From: Pseudorhodobacter sp. MZDSW-24AT
Lineage (GTDB): Bacteria; Pseudomonadota; Alphaproteobacteria; Rhodobacterales; Rhodobacteraceae
Direction of reading: 5' to 3'
Length of the DNA: 64,000 nucleotides
Assembly (NCBI RefSeq): GCF_002794355.1
Contig: NZ_PGOI01000008.1
Coordinates: 558,001-622,000 of the forward strand
Within the stretch, counting starts at the first letter, position 1; every line of letters starts with the position of its first letter. The translations under genes and the position numbers were made by a program. The notes below the pieces were generated by a model. The model was not told the DNA's origin. It ran no database searches and saw only the letters and a list, made by a program, of their open reading frames with translations. This document shows positions 33,914-41,035 of the stretch, piece after piece.

Positions 33914-35164
33914 ATGAACACACAGACCCCGACAGAGGGATTGTCCGCGGCGCCGGAAGAGGGCGTGGGATTTTATCCAGAGTTTCACGCGCTGTGGCAT
34001 TTGCAGGCCTTGGGCGTGGTGCAGGACTTCGCCGATGTGAGCCACGGCGCATGGGGCGCGGTCGACCCGGAGCGGCGGGTGCGCGTGGTGGTGATGGACA
34101 CCCCGGTGGACTGGGGCCATCCCAACCTGATCGGCGCCATCAACACCGATCTGATGCGCGATTTCTCCTCGGTCAACGCGGGGGCGCCGATGACCGGTGC
34201 AGAGGGCACGGCGGAAGCGGTGATCTATGGCGCGCATGGCACGGCGGTGGCCGGGCTGATCGGTGCGCGCCCGAGCCGCGTTGTCTTGCAACTGCCGCAG
34301 CGGGCGGATGACACCGCGCTGCCGCCCGAGAAACGTCGGCGCGAGGTTGATCTGCCCTATGCGGGGATCAATCCGTTCTGCGAGATCGTCCCGGTTGCGC
34401 TGACGGCGGCGCCCGATACCGAGATGGTGCTGGCGGCCCTGCGGTATGTTGAGACACTGGATGCCGATATCGTGGTGGTGGCCGCCGCGTGGGATGACAC
34501 CCCGCGCGCTTTGGCAGATGAGCACAGTTTCGACCCCAACGCGCCGAAATGGTCGGAGGTAGAAGCGGCGTTGCAGCGTGTGGCGCGCAAGGCCACGGTG
34601 CTGTGCGCCGCAGGCAATTCCGGGCCGGGATTGATGGCCTATCCGGCCTGTCTGGCGGGGCGGGTGGACGGGCTGATCGCCGTGACGGCCTGTGACGCCC
34701 ACGGGGCGTTGCTGACCTATGCCTATGACCCCAAAGGACAGGCGCAGGTGATCCGCACGCTGAGCACGCAAGGGCCGCGCTATGATCGGGTGCAGGCGCT
34801 GCTGGACCCTTGGGCAGAGCGGGACGCCAGCCTGAAGCTGCCCGGCAACACGACCGCCTTTCCGGCGGAGCGGATCCTGTCACTCGATCCGCGCGGGCCG
34901 CGCGGCTATAACCCCTCGCCCTATCGCTATACGCCGCCGCCGGACGGTCCTCATCTGGAGATCGGCTCGCTTTACGCCGCGTTTTCGGGGACATCCGCCG
35001 CCACCGCCATCGCAGCGGGCTTGCTGTCGCTGGCGCTGCAAAGCCCGCAGGCCAAGGCGGCGCGGCCCGGCCCCGAAGACAATGCGATGATGCCCGGTGC
35101 GCTGTTCGATCTGGCACAGGCCAAGGCGCTGAGCGCGGCGCGGCTTAGCGGCAGGGCGAGGTGA
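33914..35164 (+). CDS. S8 (subtilisin-like) serine peptidase without signal peptide
   Basis: A 416-residue subtilase. The catalytic triad is complete: D62 (VVVMDTPVDWGHP), H108 (GAHGTAVAGLIG) and S361 (SGTSAATAIAAG), with the oxyanion Asn in AAGNSGP. A segment between His and Ser is longer than in minimal subtilases. No export signal or prodomain is apparent, suggesting cytoplasmic processing, for example of a peptide precursor. It follows the PAP2-like gene by 17 bp and converges on the kinase-PqqD gene with a 20-bp overlap. Confidence 0.85.
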   Translation: MNTQTPTEGLSAAPEEGVGFYPEFHALWHLQALGVVQDFADVSHGAWGAVDPERRVRVVVMDTPVDWGHPNLIGAINTDLMRDFSSVNAGAPMTGAEGTAEAVIYGAHGTAVAGLIGARPSRVVLQLPQRADDTALPPEKRRREVDLPYAGINPFCEIVPVALTAAPDTEMVLAALRYVETLDADIVVVAAAWDDTPRALADEHSFDPNAPKWSEVEAALQRVARKATVLCAAGNSGPGLMAYPACLAGRVDGLIAVTACDAHGALLTYAYDPKGQAQVIRTLSTQGPRYDRVQALLDPWAERDASLKLPGNTTAFPAERILSLDPRGPRGYNPSPYRYTPPPDGPHLEIGSLYAAFSGTSAATAIAAGLLSLALQSPQAKAARPGPEDNAMMPGALFDLAQAKALSAARLSGRAR

Positions 35165-36371
35165 GAAGCCCGCTGTCATGCGCCGTGCCAAGGAATGCGG
35201 CGACATCAGTGGCGATCTGGTCGGGGGGGATGTGGGGGAAGGCTTCGCACAACAGCCCGACGAGGCTGTTTGTCGTGTGATCGGTTTCGAGCAGCGCCCA
35301 GATCGCTTGGGCCAGCGGGTTCAGGTGCCAGAGCATGGGCGTGTCGGGGTGCCAGAGAAAGAGGCTTTGGCCAAAGTGGCGCAGATGCACTTCGGGGTGG
35401 CGCTGCAAGGGCAGATCCGGGGGAAGGTTTGCGCCGCTGGCCAAGGCGGCGCTTGGCAATGGCGGCAGAAGATCGGGCGGCAGGGCTGTGGTGCCGCCGA
35501 ATGCCGCGCCAAGCAGGGCGGTTGCGGGCTCGAGCGCATCATAGCGCAGGGTGACGCAGGTCATGCCGTGCAGCAAGGCCTCGGCCTGCGCGAGGGCGGC
35601 GGCGGGCGTGTCGGCCAGCGTGAGGGTTTGTTGCAGGATCAGACGGATGGCCGCGTCGGGGGGCAGATGGTGCAGACGGGGCGCGCCGCTGCCGGGGCGA
35701 CGGTCGAGCGCGACCAGCACCTTCGGACGGGCGCGGGTGCCATGGGGCGCGGGGTTGCGGGGGCGCAGATAGGCATAGCGATCATCCGCCAGAAGCGGCG
35801 TCACGTGGCCCAGCGCCGGAGCCGCAGGAAGCCGGATGCGCGGCGCGAGGCCCAAGGCGAGCGCGTCGCCTTGCGCGGTGATTGGCAGCACGTCATCGCA
35901 GAAGATCTGGGCGGTTTCTTCGCGTGCGAGGCGGGCGATCAGGGTGCTTTTGCCTGCGCGCCGGGGACCGGCCAGCAGAAGAAGCGGCCCCTGCCCCAGC
36001 CGCACCGCCCCGCAATGCAGGCCCATGCCGCCGGGCAAGGATTCGCAAAAGCCCAGCGCCAGATCGGCGATCAGGGCGCAGACGGCGGCGGTGGTGCTGA
36101 GCCCGCTGAGGGGCCTGTCCAAGGCGCGCGCGCCAAGGCGGAAGGTGCCGCCCTGCTCTGCCGCGACCACGGCGAGTGTTTGTTCTGGCGGCGGCAGCGT
36201 GGGCGAAAGGGTTGCGGGCCAGCCGAAAAGGCAATCGGTGAGGCCTTGGATCAGGTCTTGACGGGCGGGCAGGACGATGGCCCCGCCCGCCCCGGCCAGA
36301 TGCACGGACAGGATCGGCGCTCTGGCGGGCCGTTGCGGCTGTCGGCGCGGTCTGGCGCGGAGGCTTGGCAT
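35145..36371 (-). CDS. HPr-kinase-like domain fused to PqqD-like domain
   Basis: A 408-residue two-domain protein. About residues 115-165 show an HprK-type P-loop kinase: GLHCGAV, then P-loop GPRRAGKST (135-143), then FCDDVLPI with the paired Asp (159-160) that HPr kinases have in LVADD. The C-terminal 85 or so residues are a PqqD-like winged helix (LRHFGQSLFLWHPDTPMLWH, LNPLAQAIWALLE), the fold used as a RiPP recognition element. Kinases related to HprK phosphorylate Ser in proteins or peptides. The start is 3 bp after the stop of the Ser-rich Tat protein gene, its likely partner or substrate. The substrate assignment is inference. Confidence 0.75.
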   Translation of the reverse strand: MPSLRARPRRQPQRPARAPILSVHLAGAGGAIVLPARQDLIQGLTDCLFGWPATLSPTLPPPEQTLAVVAAEQGGTFRLGARALDRPLSGLSTTAAVCALIADLALGFCESLPGGMGLHCGAVRLGQGPLLLLAGPRRAGKSTLIARLAREETAQIFCDDVLPITAQGDALALGLAPRIRLPAAPALGHVTPLLADDRYAYLRPRNPAPHGTRARPKVLVALDRRPGSGAPRLHHLPPDAAIRLILQQTLTLADTPAAALAQAEALLHGMTCVTLRYDALEPATALLGAAFGGTTALPPDLLPPLPSAALASGANLPPDLPLQRHPEVHLRHFGQSLFLWHPDTPMLWHLNPLAQAIWALLETDHTTNSLVGLLCEAFPHIPPDQIATDVAAFLGTAHDSGLLTSPCR

Positions 36372-36374
36372 GGA

Positions 36375-36734
36375 TCACATGCCGAGCATGCGCTGCATCC
36401 AGCGCGGCAATTCGGCGGCGGAGGCCTGAACCTCGCGGCGCTGGCTGCTGGACGCGCCCTGCCCGCGCGACGGGCGGCTGTTGCGCGACGGGCCACTGTT
36501 GCGAGACGGGCCGCTGTTGCGAGAAGGGGCGCTTGCGCGGGAGGGCGCGCTGTTGCGCGACGGCGCACTGCTGCGCGACGGCGCGCTGGCCCCGGACGGC
36601 CCGCTGGTGCCCGAGGCGCGGGCGGCGTGGAAACCTGCCAAGGTGGGCGCGACATAGGCGGTGCCTGCGGCAAGGCCGATGCGGGTCAACATCTGGCGGC
36701 GCGACAAGAGGTTTGCTTTTGTTGCTTTCGTCAT
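36375..36734 (-). CDS. Small Tat-exported protein with Ser-rich hexapeptide repeats
   Basis: A 119-residue protein of unknown family. Residues 1-40 are a twin-arginine signal (SRRQMLTRIGLAAGTAYVAP, cleavage after ARA). Residues 51-92 are seven hexapeptides of the form [A/G/R]PSRxS, and the tail ends EVQASAAELPRWMQRMLGM. The mature protein is about 79 residues, rich in Ser, Arg and Pro, and probably unfolded. It heads the operon with the HprK/PqqD fusion. A GGAATAA-type promoter lies upstream and is shared in form with the divergent ECF sigma gene. I propose a modified peptide substrate; a plain cell-envelope protein is the alternative. Confidence 0.75.
   Translation of the reverse strand: MTKATKANLLSRRQMLTRIGLAAGTAYVAPTLAGFHAARASGTSGPSGASAPSRSSAPSRNSAPSRASAPSRNSGPSRNSGPSRNSRPSRGQGASSSQRREVQASAAELPRWMQRMLGM
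36459..36584 (-). repeat. Seven 18-bp tandem repeats coding [A/G/R]PSRxS
   Basis: Exactly 126 bp, or seven 18-bp units, covering residues 51-92 of the Tat-exported protein. Unit texts are APSRSS, APSRNS, APSRAS, APSRNS, GPSRNS, GPSRNS and RPSRGQ. The Pro-Ser-Arg core is invariant while flanking residues vary. Confidence 0.9.
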
Positions 36735-36786
36735 GGTCTTTACCTTTCGGTTTGAGCGATGGCCGAGCGTTGCGGCACATCACAAG

Positions 36787-36812
36787 AACCGTGCGGCAGC
36801 GGGTTTTATTCC
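36787..36812 (-). promoter_or_regulatory. ECF-type promoter for the repeat-protein/kinase operon
   Basis: On the minus strand GGAATAAA (starting at 36812) is followed, after a 16-nt spacer counted from GGAAT, by CGGTT. It lies about 55 bp before the ATG at 36734. It resembles the promoter of the divergent sigma gene and that of the poly-Asp subtilase. Confidence 0.5.
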
Positions 36813-36881
36813 CGAGGCATGGCATTTTTTCCGCACGGCGCGGGCCGGAGCCCGCCCGGATGGCGCAGGTGCAGAAGGCAT

Positions 36882-36906
36882 GGAATAAACGCGCGACGGG
36901 CGCGTT
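36882..36906 (+). promoter_or_regulatory. ECF-type autoregulatory promoter of the sigma gene
   Basis: GGAAT (continuing AAA), a 16-nt spacer and CGTT, about 33 bp before the sigma ATG at 36939. ECF sigma factors usually transcribe their own operon from such GGAA-type -35 and CG-type -10 sites. Confidence 0.55.
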
Positions 36907-36938
36907 GTCAGGCGCGGAACCGAACAAGAGGTGGGCGG

Positions 36939-37457
36939 ATGGCGGACCAGACCAAGGCGATGTTTCAGGCGGATCTGGTGGCGCTGGTGCCCCGCTTGCG
37001 CCGCTTTGCCCTGTCTTTGGCAGGCAACCGGCAGGATGCGGATGATCTGGTGCAGGCCGCCTGTGAAAAGGCCCTGCGCAATGCGGCGCAATTCGTGCCG
37101 GGCACGCGGATGGACAGCTGGATGTATCGGATCATCCAGAACCTGTGGCTGGATGACCGGCGGAAGTCGGCGCGCCACGGGGCGGCGGTGGACCCGGACG
37201 AGGCGCTGCTTTCGGATGACGGCAAGGCCGCCCGTCTGCCGCAGGACCGCATGATGCTGGCGCAGACGCGCAAGGCGATGGGCGAGTTGCCCGAAGGTCA
37301 GCGCGAGGTTCTGGCGCTTGTCGCCATCGAAGGGCTGAGTTACCGCGAGGTGGCCGAGACGTTGCAGGTGCCGATTGGCACGGTGATGAGCCGCCTGTCG
37401 CGGGCGCGTGAGGCGCTGCTGCCGAAACTGGGTTTGGGCGCGGGGAGACGTCAGTGA
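36939..37457 (+). CDS. ECF-type RNA polymerase sigma factor
   Basis: A 172-residue group 4 sigma factor. Region 2 (NRQDADDLVQAACEKALRNA, then WMYRIIQNLWLDDRRK) and region 4 (LPEGQREVLALVAIEGLSYR and IGTVMSRLSRAREAL) are both complete. The ATG at 36939 follows a purine-rich AAGAGGTGGG. The stop overlaps the anti-sigma start in TGATG. Its own promoter, that of the divergent repeat-protein operon and that of the poly-Asp subtilase share a motif, so these are its probable targets. Confidence 0.9.
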   Translation: MADQTKAMFQADLVALVPRLRRFALSLAGNRQDADDLVQAACEKALRNAAQFVPGTRMDSWMYRIIQNLWLDDRRKSARHGAAVDPDEALLSDDGKAARLPQDRMMLAQTRKAMGELPEGQREVLALVAIEGLSYREVAETLQVPIGTVMSRLSRAREALLPKLGLGAGRRQ

Positions 37458-38191
37458 TGCAGGAGACACGGATGGACAAGGAAAGGCTCGCGGCCTTTGC
37501 CGATGGCGCGCTGACCCCGGAAGAGGCGGCGGCTGTGGTGATGCATCTGGTGGATCATCCGCAGGATCAGGCCTATGTCGATGATCTGATGGCGGCGAAT
37601 GCGGCGCTGGCGCAGGCCTTTGCGGCGCCAATGTCAGAGCCGGTGCCTGCGCGGATTCGTGCGGCGATTGAAGAGCGCGCGCCCGAGGGTGCCAAGGTGG
37701 TGCCCTATGCGCGGCGGCTGCCGCTGCGGATGGGGGGGCTTGCGCTGGCGGCCTCGGTGGCGCTGGCGGCGTTTTTGTGGCCGCAGACCGAGCCGCTGCG
37801 GCTGACGGTGGGGGATGTCCCTGCCGGATCAAGGCTTGATGGCCACCTGCAAGGGCTGCCTTCGGGTGAGGTGGCTGTGCTGGAAAGCGGCGCAGAGCTG
37901 ACCATTCTGGCCACGCTGCCCACGCCGCAAGGGCTGTGCCGCGAGGTCGAGGTGATTGACCGCGGGGCCGGGCGCGTGGATCTGGCGCTGGCCTGCCGTC
38001 AGCCCGAGGGTTGGCGGGTGGAAGTGGCGTTGTCGGAACCTGTGCCGGAAGGGCGCGCGGAGGCGGGCTATGTTGCGGCAGAGGGGGGTGACACGCTGGC
38101 GCTGACCCCGTGGCTGGACCGTTTGGGCGCGGGGCTGGCGCTGGATGCGGCGGCCGAGGCCGAGGCGATGGCGCGCGGCTGGCAACCCTAA
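37457..38191 (+). CDS. Anti-sigma factor, single-pass membrane protein
   Basis: A 244-residue protein. An acidic helical N-terminus (MDKERLAAFADGALTPEEAA) resembles anti-sigma domains. One transmembrane helix lies near residues 91-109 (GGLALAASVALAAFLW). A periplasmic domain follows with two Cys (LCREVEV and ALACRQ) that could form a disulfide. No zinc-binding HxxxCxxC motif is seen. Overlap with the sigma gene and topology support its role as the membrane-bound partner that releases sigma on an envelope signal. Confidence 0.8.
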   Translation: MQETRMDKERLAAFADGALTPEEAAAVVMHLVDHPQDQAYVDDLMAANAALAQAFAAPMSEPVPARIRAAIEERAPEGAKVVPYARRLPLRMGGLALAASVALAAFLWPQTEPLRLTVGDVPAGSRLDGHLQGLPSGEVAVLESGAELTILATLPTPQGLCREVEVIDRGAGRVDLALACRQPEGWRVEVALSEPVPEGRAEAGYVAAEGGDTLALTPWLDRLGAGLALDAAAEAEAMARGWQP

Positions 38192-38208
38192 GGGCGCGCC
38201 TGCCCCGA

Positions 38209-39573
38209 TCAGGGGCAGAGCGCGGCGGCGGACAAGAGCCCATGACCAAAGATCGGATCGCGCCCGGCGGCGCCCAGATCACGGGCGGCGGCGGCGAGGC
38301 TGGTGCGGATCTGGGCCCCCGTTTGCGCGGCGGGGCGTGACATCTGCACGGCGGCGGCGGCGGTGACGAACGGCACGGCAAAGGATGTGCCGGTCTTGCC
38401 GCGCGCACCGCGCACGGAGGTGGCGGCAAGGAGGTTCACCCCCGGAGCCGCCAGCGCCAGATGATCGCCCCGCTGCGCGCCGGGATAGACGCGGCCGCGC
38501 GGATCGGTGGCGGTGACAGCGATCACCTGCGGATGGGCGGCGGGCCAAGCGGGCGCGGCCGTGGGGCCCGCGTTTCCGGCGGCGGCCACGATCACCGCAT
38601 CCAAACCCTCGGGCGCGGTCAAGCGGTCGAGCATGCGCGACAGCACGCTGTTGGGCGGTCCGGCCAGCGAGAGGTTGAACAGGCGCACCTCTTGAGCCGC
38701 CAGAAGATCCAGCCCTTCGACCAAGGCGGCCACATCGGCGCGCTCATCCCCGGCGCTGCGCGAGAAGACATCGACCGCAAGCAGCTCGGCCCCCGGCAGG
38801 AGGCCCGGCACCCGTGAGCCGGGCGCGCCCACCAGAAGCGAGGCAATGGCGGTGCCATGCACCGCGCCCGATGGCAGCGGGTCGCCCGCGCGCGGGAGGA
38901 GCTGGACCGACGCCCCTGCGAGGATGTCGTGATCCGGGTTGATGCCGGTATCGATGAGGCCGATGCGGGTGGTGAGCGGGCAGCTTGGGGTGCCGATGCG
39001 GTCGGCAGGCCAGCCGATGGCCGCCCAAGCCGCACAATTCGCATGGGTGCAGGCGGTGGCCCGCGCCGCGGGCTCGGCTTGGCTGCTGCGGTAGAAGTGA
39101 TTGAAATCGGCATCCGCGCCGCTGGCCAAGAGACGCACGCGGGCGCGCGCCGCCGCAAGCGAGAGGCCCGGCGGAGCGGCAAGCCGATCGAGCGTGAGGG
39201 CAAGGGTGGTGATGGTCTTGCGCTCGAGCAGCACGAAGCCTTCGGCTGCCAGAAGCGCGAGATCTGCTTGCGACAGATCGCTGACCACGAGTTCGGGGGC
39301 AAAGTCGGGGCGCGGGAGGGCTGGCTGACGCGGGGCGGCAGAGGCCCCCGGACTGCGGCGCGACGGGGGCGTGGCGTCGTCGTCATCATCATCGTCCCGC
39401 CCATCGTCGTCGTCATCATCATCATCGTCGTCATCGTCATCGTCGTCGTCATCATCGTCCGCCCAAGCCGCAGACCAGCCCGCGGGGAGGGTTTCGCTGA
39501 CCACCAGAGGGGCCACACAGAGAAAGGCCATGATCCAAAGGCCCAAACGGTGCGAAAGGGGATGTCTGGGCAT
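38209..39573 (-). CDS. Secreted S8 serine peptidase with poly-Asp N-terminus
   Basis: A 454-residue subtilase. After a signal peptide ending in SAAWA, the exported chain begins with 19 Asp, Gly-Arg and 7 more Asp (residues 39-66). The catalytic set is D208 (GLIDTGINPDHD), H239 (AVHGTAIASLL), oxyanion N333 and S397 (TGTSFAVPFV). A prodomain-like region lies before the Asp-208 core. It is convergent with the anti-sigma gene and has an ECF-like promoter. An upstream in-frame TTG at 39579 is an alternative start. The acidic tract may bind Ca2+ or cell-surface cations. Confidence 0.85.
   Translation of the reverse strand: MPRHPLSHRLGLWIMAFLCVAPLVVSETLPAGWSAAWADDDDDDDDDDDDDDDDDDDGRDDDDDDDATPPSRRSPGASAAPRQPALPRPDFAPELVVSDLSQADLALLAAEGFVLLERKTITTLALTLDRLAAPPGLSLAAARARVRLLASGADADFNHFYRSSQAEPAARATACTHANCAAWAAIGWPADRIGTPSCPLTTRIGLIDTGINPDHDILAGASVQLLPRAGDPLPSGAVHGTAIASLLVGAPGSRVPGLLPGAELLAVDVFSRSAGDERADVAALVEGLDLLAAQEVRLFNLSLAGPPNSVLSRMLDRLTAPEGLDAVIVAAAGNAGPTAAPAWPAAHPQVIAVTATDPRGRVYPGAQRGDHLALAAPGVNLLAATSVRGARGKTGTSFAVPFVTAAAAVQMSRPAAQTGAQIRTSLAAAARDLGAAGRDPIFGHGLLSAAALCP
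39376..39459 (-). repeat. GAY triplet tract coding 19 + 7 Asp
   Basis: Two runs of GAT/GAC codons (39403-39459 and 39376-39396) separated by codons for Gly-Arg. Both synonymous codons are mixed irregularly, so this is a protein-level low-complexity tract rather than a pure microsatellite. Confidence 0.9.
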
Positions 39574-39614
39574 GGGCAACAGTCCGTTCGTGAAGAGAGG
39601 GCAACCACCGAGAC

Positions 39615-39640
39615 AACGTGCGCGGCGCAGACGTTATTCC
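39615..39640 (-). promoter_or_regulatory. ECF-type promoter of the poly-Asp subtilase
   Basis: On the minus strand GGAATAA (starting at 39640) is followed, after a 17-nt spacer counted from GGAAT, by CGTTGTC. The -10 region matches the sigma gene's own site (CGTTGTC at 36903-36909). It lies about 42 bp upstream of the ATG at 39573. Confidence 0.5.
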
Positions 39641-39728
39641 AAGGGCGCCTTTGCCTTTTGTGTGCCTTGCGACGACAGGCCATGGAATGGCCTTGGCGAC
39701 AGTCGCGCATCACGAAAGCGCGAGGGCT

Positions 39729-39754
39729 GTAATGCCCCCTGCCCCGGGCGCGAA
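39729..39754 (+). promoter_or_regulatory. SigF-like promoter of the bufferin operon
   Basis: GTAATG, a 16-nt spacer and CGAA, 49 bp before bufA. From memory, the Caulobacter SigF consensus is GTAACC-N16-CGAA; this site keeps GTAA, the exact spacing and the -10 element. The operon ends with a SigF/NrsF-type pair, so autoregulation is likely. Confidence 0.6.
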
Positions 39755-39803
39755 ATGCGAAGGGAAAGGCGCGAGGCCTTTCGGATTTGACAGGGAGATT
39801 GAG

Positions 39804-40112
39804 ATGAGTGCGATGACGTCCCGACTGGTTTTTGGTGCTTCGTTGGCCTGCGCGCTGGGCGCGATGGCGGTGACGCCGGTGATGGCGCAGGATATGGAAA
39901 AGTGCTTCGGCGTTTCCCTTGCGGGCAAGAATGACTGCGCGGCCGGGCCGGGCACCACCTGCGCGGGCACCTCGACCGTGGATTATCAGGGCAATGCCTG
40001 GGCGCTGGTTCCGGCGGGCACCTGCGTGACGATGGAGCTTCCGGCGGCGGCGGATGGCATGGCGCGGGCGGGTTCCTTGCAGGCGCTGGAACGCGATTTG
40101 CCAAACGCCTGA
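39804..40112 (+). CDS. bufA: Bufferin-type RiPP precursor (BufA, DUF2282 family)
   Basis: A 102-residue precursor. A Sec signal peptide ends near PVMAQ. The mature part contains the four family cysteines, C34 ([14 protein letters not shown]), C45, C53 and C74, and the conserved [16 protein letters not shown] stretch. In Caulobacter such peptides are modified at Cys by the MNIO enzyme BufB and BufC, exported, and bind copper. A GGGAG element precedes the ATG. The 28-residue tail after C74 is Ala/Glu-rich. It is the first gene of the operon, behind a SigF-like promoter. Confidence 0.92.
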   Translation: MSAMTSRLVFGASLACALGAMAVTPVMAQDMEKCFGVSLAGKNDCAAGPGTTCAGTSTVDYQGNAWALVPAGTCVTMELPAAADGMARAGSLQALERDLPNA

Positions 40113-40120
40113 TCCGTGCG

Positions 40121-40150
40121 GCGCGCGGACGGAGGCCCCGCCGCGCGCCT
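40121..40150 (+). terminator. Attenuator hairpin between bufA and bufB
   Basis: GGCGCGCGG (40121-40129) pairs with CCGCGCGCC (40142-40150), followed by TGCCTTTTG. Such partial terminators commonly give a RiPP precursor more transcript than its modifying enzymes. Confidence 0.6.
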
Positions 40151-40173
40151 GCCTTTTGTGCAAAGGAGCTGCC

Positions 40174-41034
40174 ATGTTGCCCGCCTTGCCCGGCGTGGGG
40201 TTCAAGCCCGCGCATTTCGCCGCCATTCGCCAAGACCCTGCGGGGGTCGCGTTCTTTGAAGTGCATGCCGAGAATTATCTGGGCGCGGGGGGCCTGCCCC
40301 ATGCGCAGCTTGCGGCAATCGCGGGCGAGTTTCCGCTGTCGGTCCATGGGGTTGGCCTGTCGATCGGGGGGGCGCGCGGGATTGATGCCGCACATCTGAA
40401 CCGCGTGCGGCGCCTGTGCGACCGCTATGCCCCGGCCAGTTTCTCGGAACATCTGGCGTGGTCGAGCCACGGCACCGAGACGATGGGGACCGCGTATCTG
40501 AACGACCTGCTGCCGCTGCCCTATACCGAAGAGACGCTGGCGCTGGTCTGCGATCATGTCGATCAGGTGCAAGAGGGGCTGGGGCGCAGGCTTTTGCTGG
40601 AAAATCCCGCGACCTATGTGCAATTCGCGCAATCGGTGATCCCTGAACCTGCGTTTCTGGCAGAAGTGGCGCGGCGCACGGGATGCGGGCTGCTGCTGGA
40701 TGTGAACAATGTCTTTGTCAGTTGCACCAATCACGGCTGGGACCCGCGCGGCTGGCTGAACGCCCTGCCGCTGGATCTGGTGGGGGAGATCCATCTGGGC
40801 GGGCATGCGGCGGAAGACCTGCCCTCGGGGCCGCTGTTGATTGACAGTCATGGCGCTGCGGTGGCCGATCCGGTCTGGGCGCTTTATGCCGAGGTGATCG
40901 CGCAGGCGGGGCCGCTGCCGACGCTGGTGGAATGGGACAATGACCTGCCCGACTGGCCGGTGCTGGCAGCAGAAGCCGCGCGGGCGGGGGCCATTCTGGC
41001 GCAAGGGGGGATGGGTCTTGCCCGGGCATGCTGA
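40174..41034 (+). CDS. bufB: MNIO-family peptide-modifying oxidative enzyme (BufB, DUF692)
   Basis: A 286-residue TIM-barrel enzyme of the multinuclear non-haem iron oxidase family. The iron-ligand-bearing segments are visible in order: [63 protein letters not shown] and VEWDND. It converts Cys side chains of the precursor into heterocycles, working with BufC in the cytoplasm before export. An AAGGAG element precedes the ATG. BufC begins 1 bp after the stop. Confidence 0.93.
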   Translation: MLPALPGVGFKPAHFAAIRQDPAGVAFFEVHAENYLGAGGLPHAQLAAIAGEFPLSVHGVGLSIGGARGIDAAHLNRVRRLCDRYAPASFSEHLAWSSHGTETMGTAYLNDLLPLPYTEETLALVCDHVDQVQEGLGRRLLLENPATYVQFAQSVIPEPAFLAEVARRTGCGLLLDVNNVFVSCTNHGWDPRGWLNALPLDLVGEIHLGGHAAEDLPSGPLLIDSHGAAVADPVWALYAEVIAQAGPLPTLVEWDNDLPDWPVLAAEAARAGAILAQGGMGLARAC

Positions 41035-41035
41035 C

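Noticed and set aside
38619-40226. 535-codon minus-strand frame crossing the poly-Asp subtilase and bufA
   Set aside because: It is a different frame of the subtilase strand and runs through the bufA promoter; no family signs.
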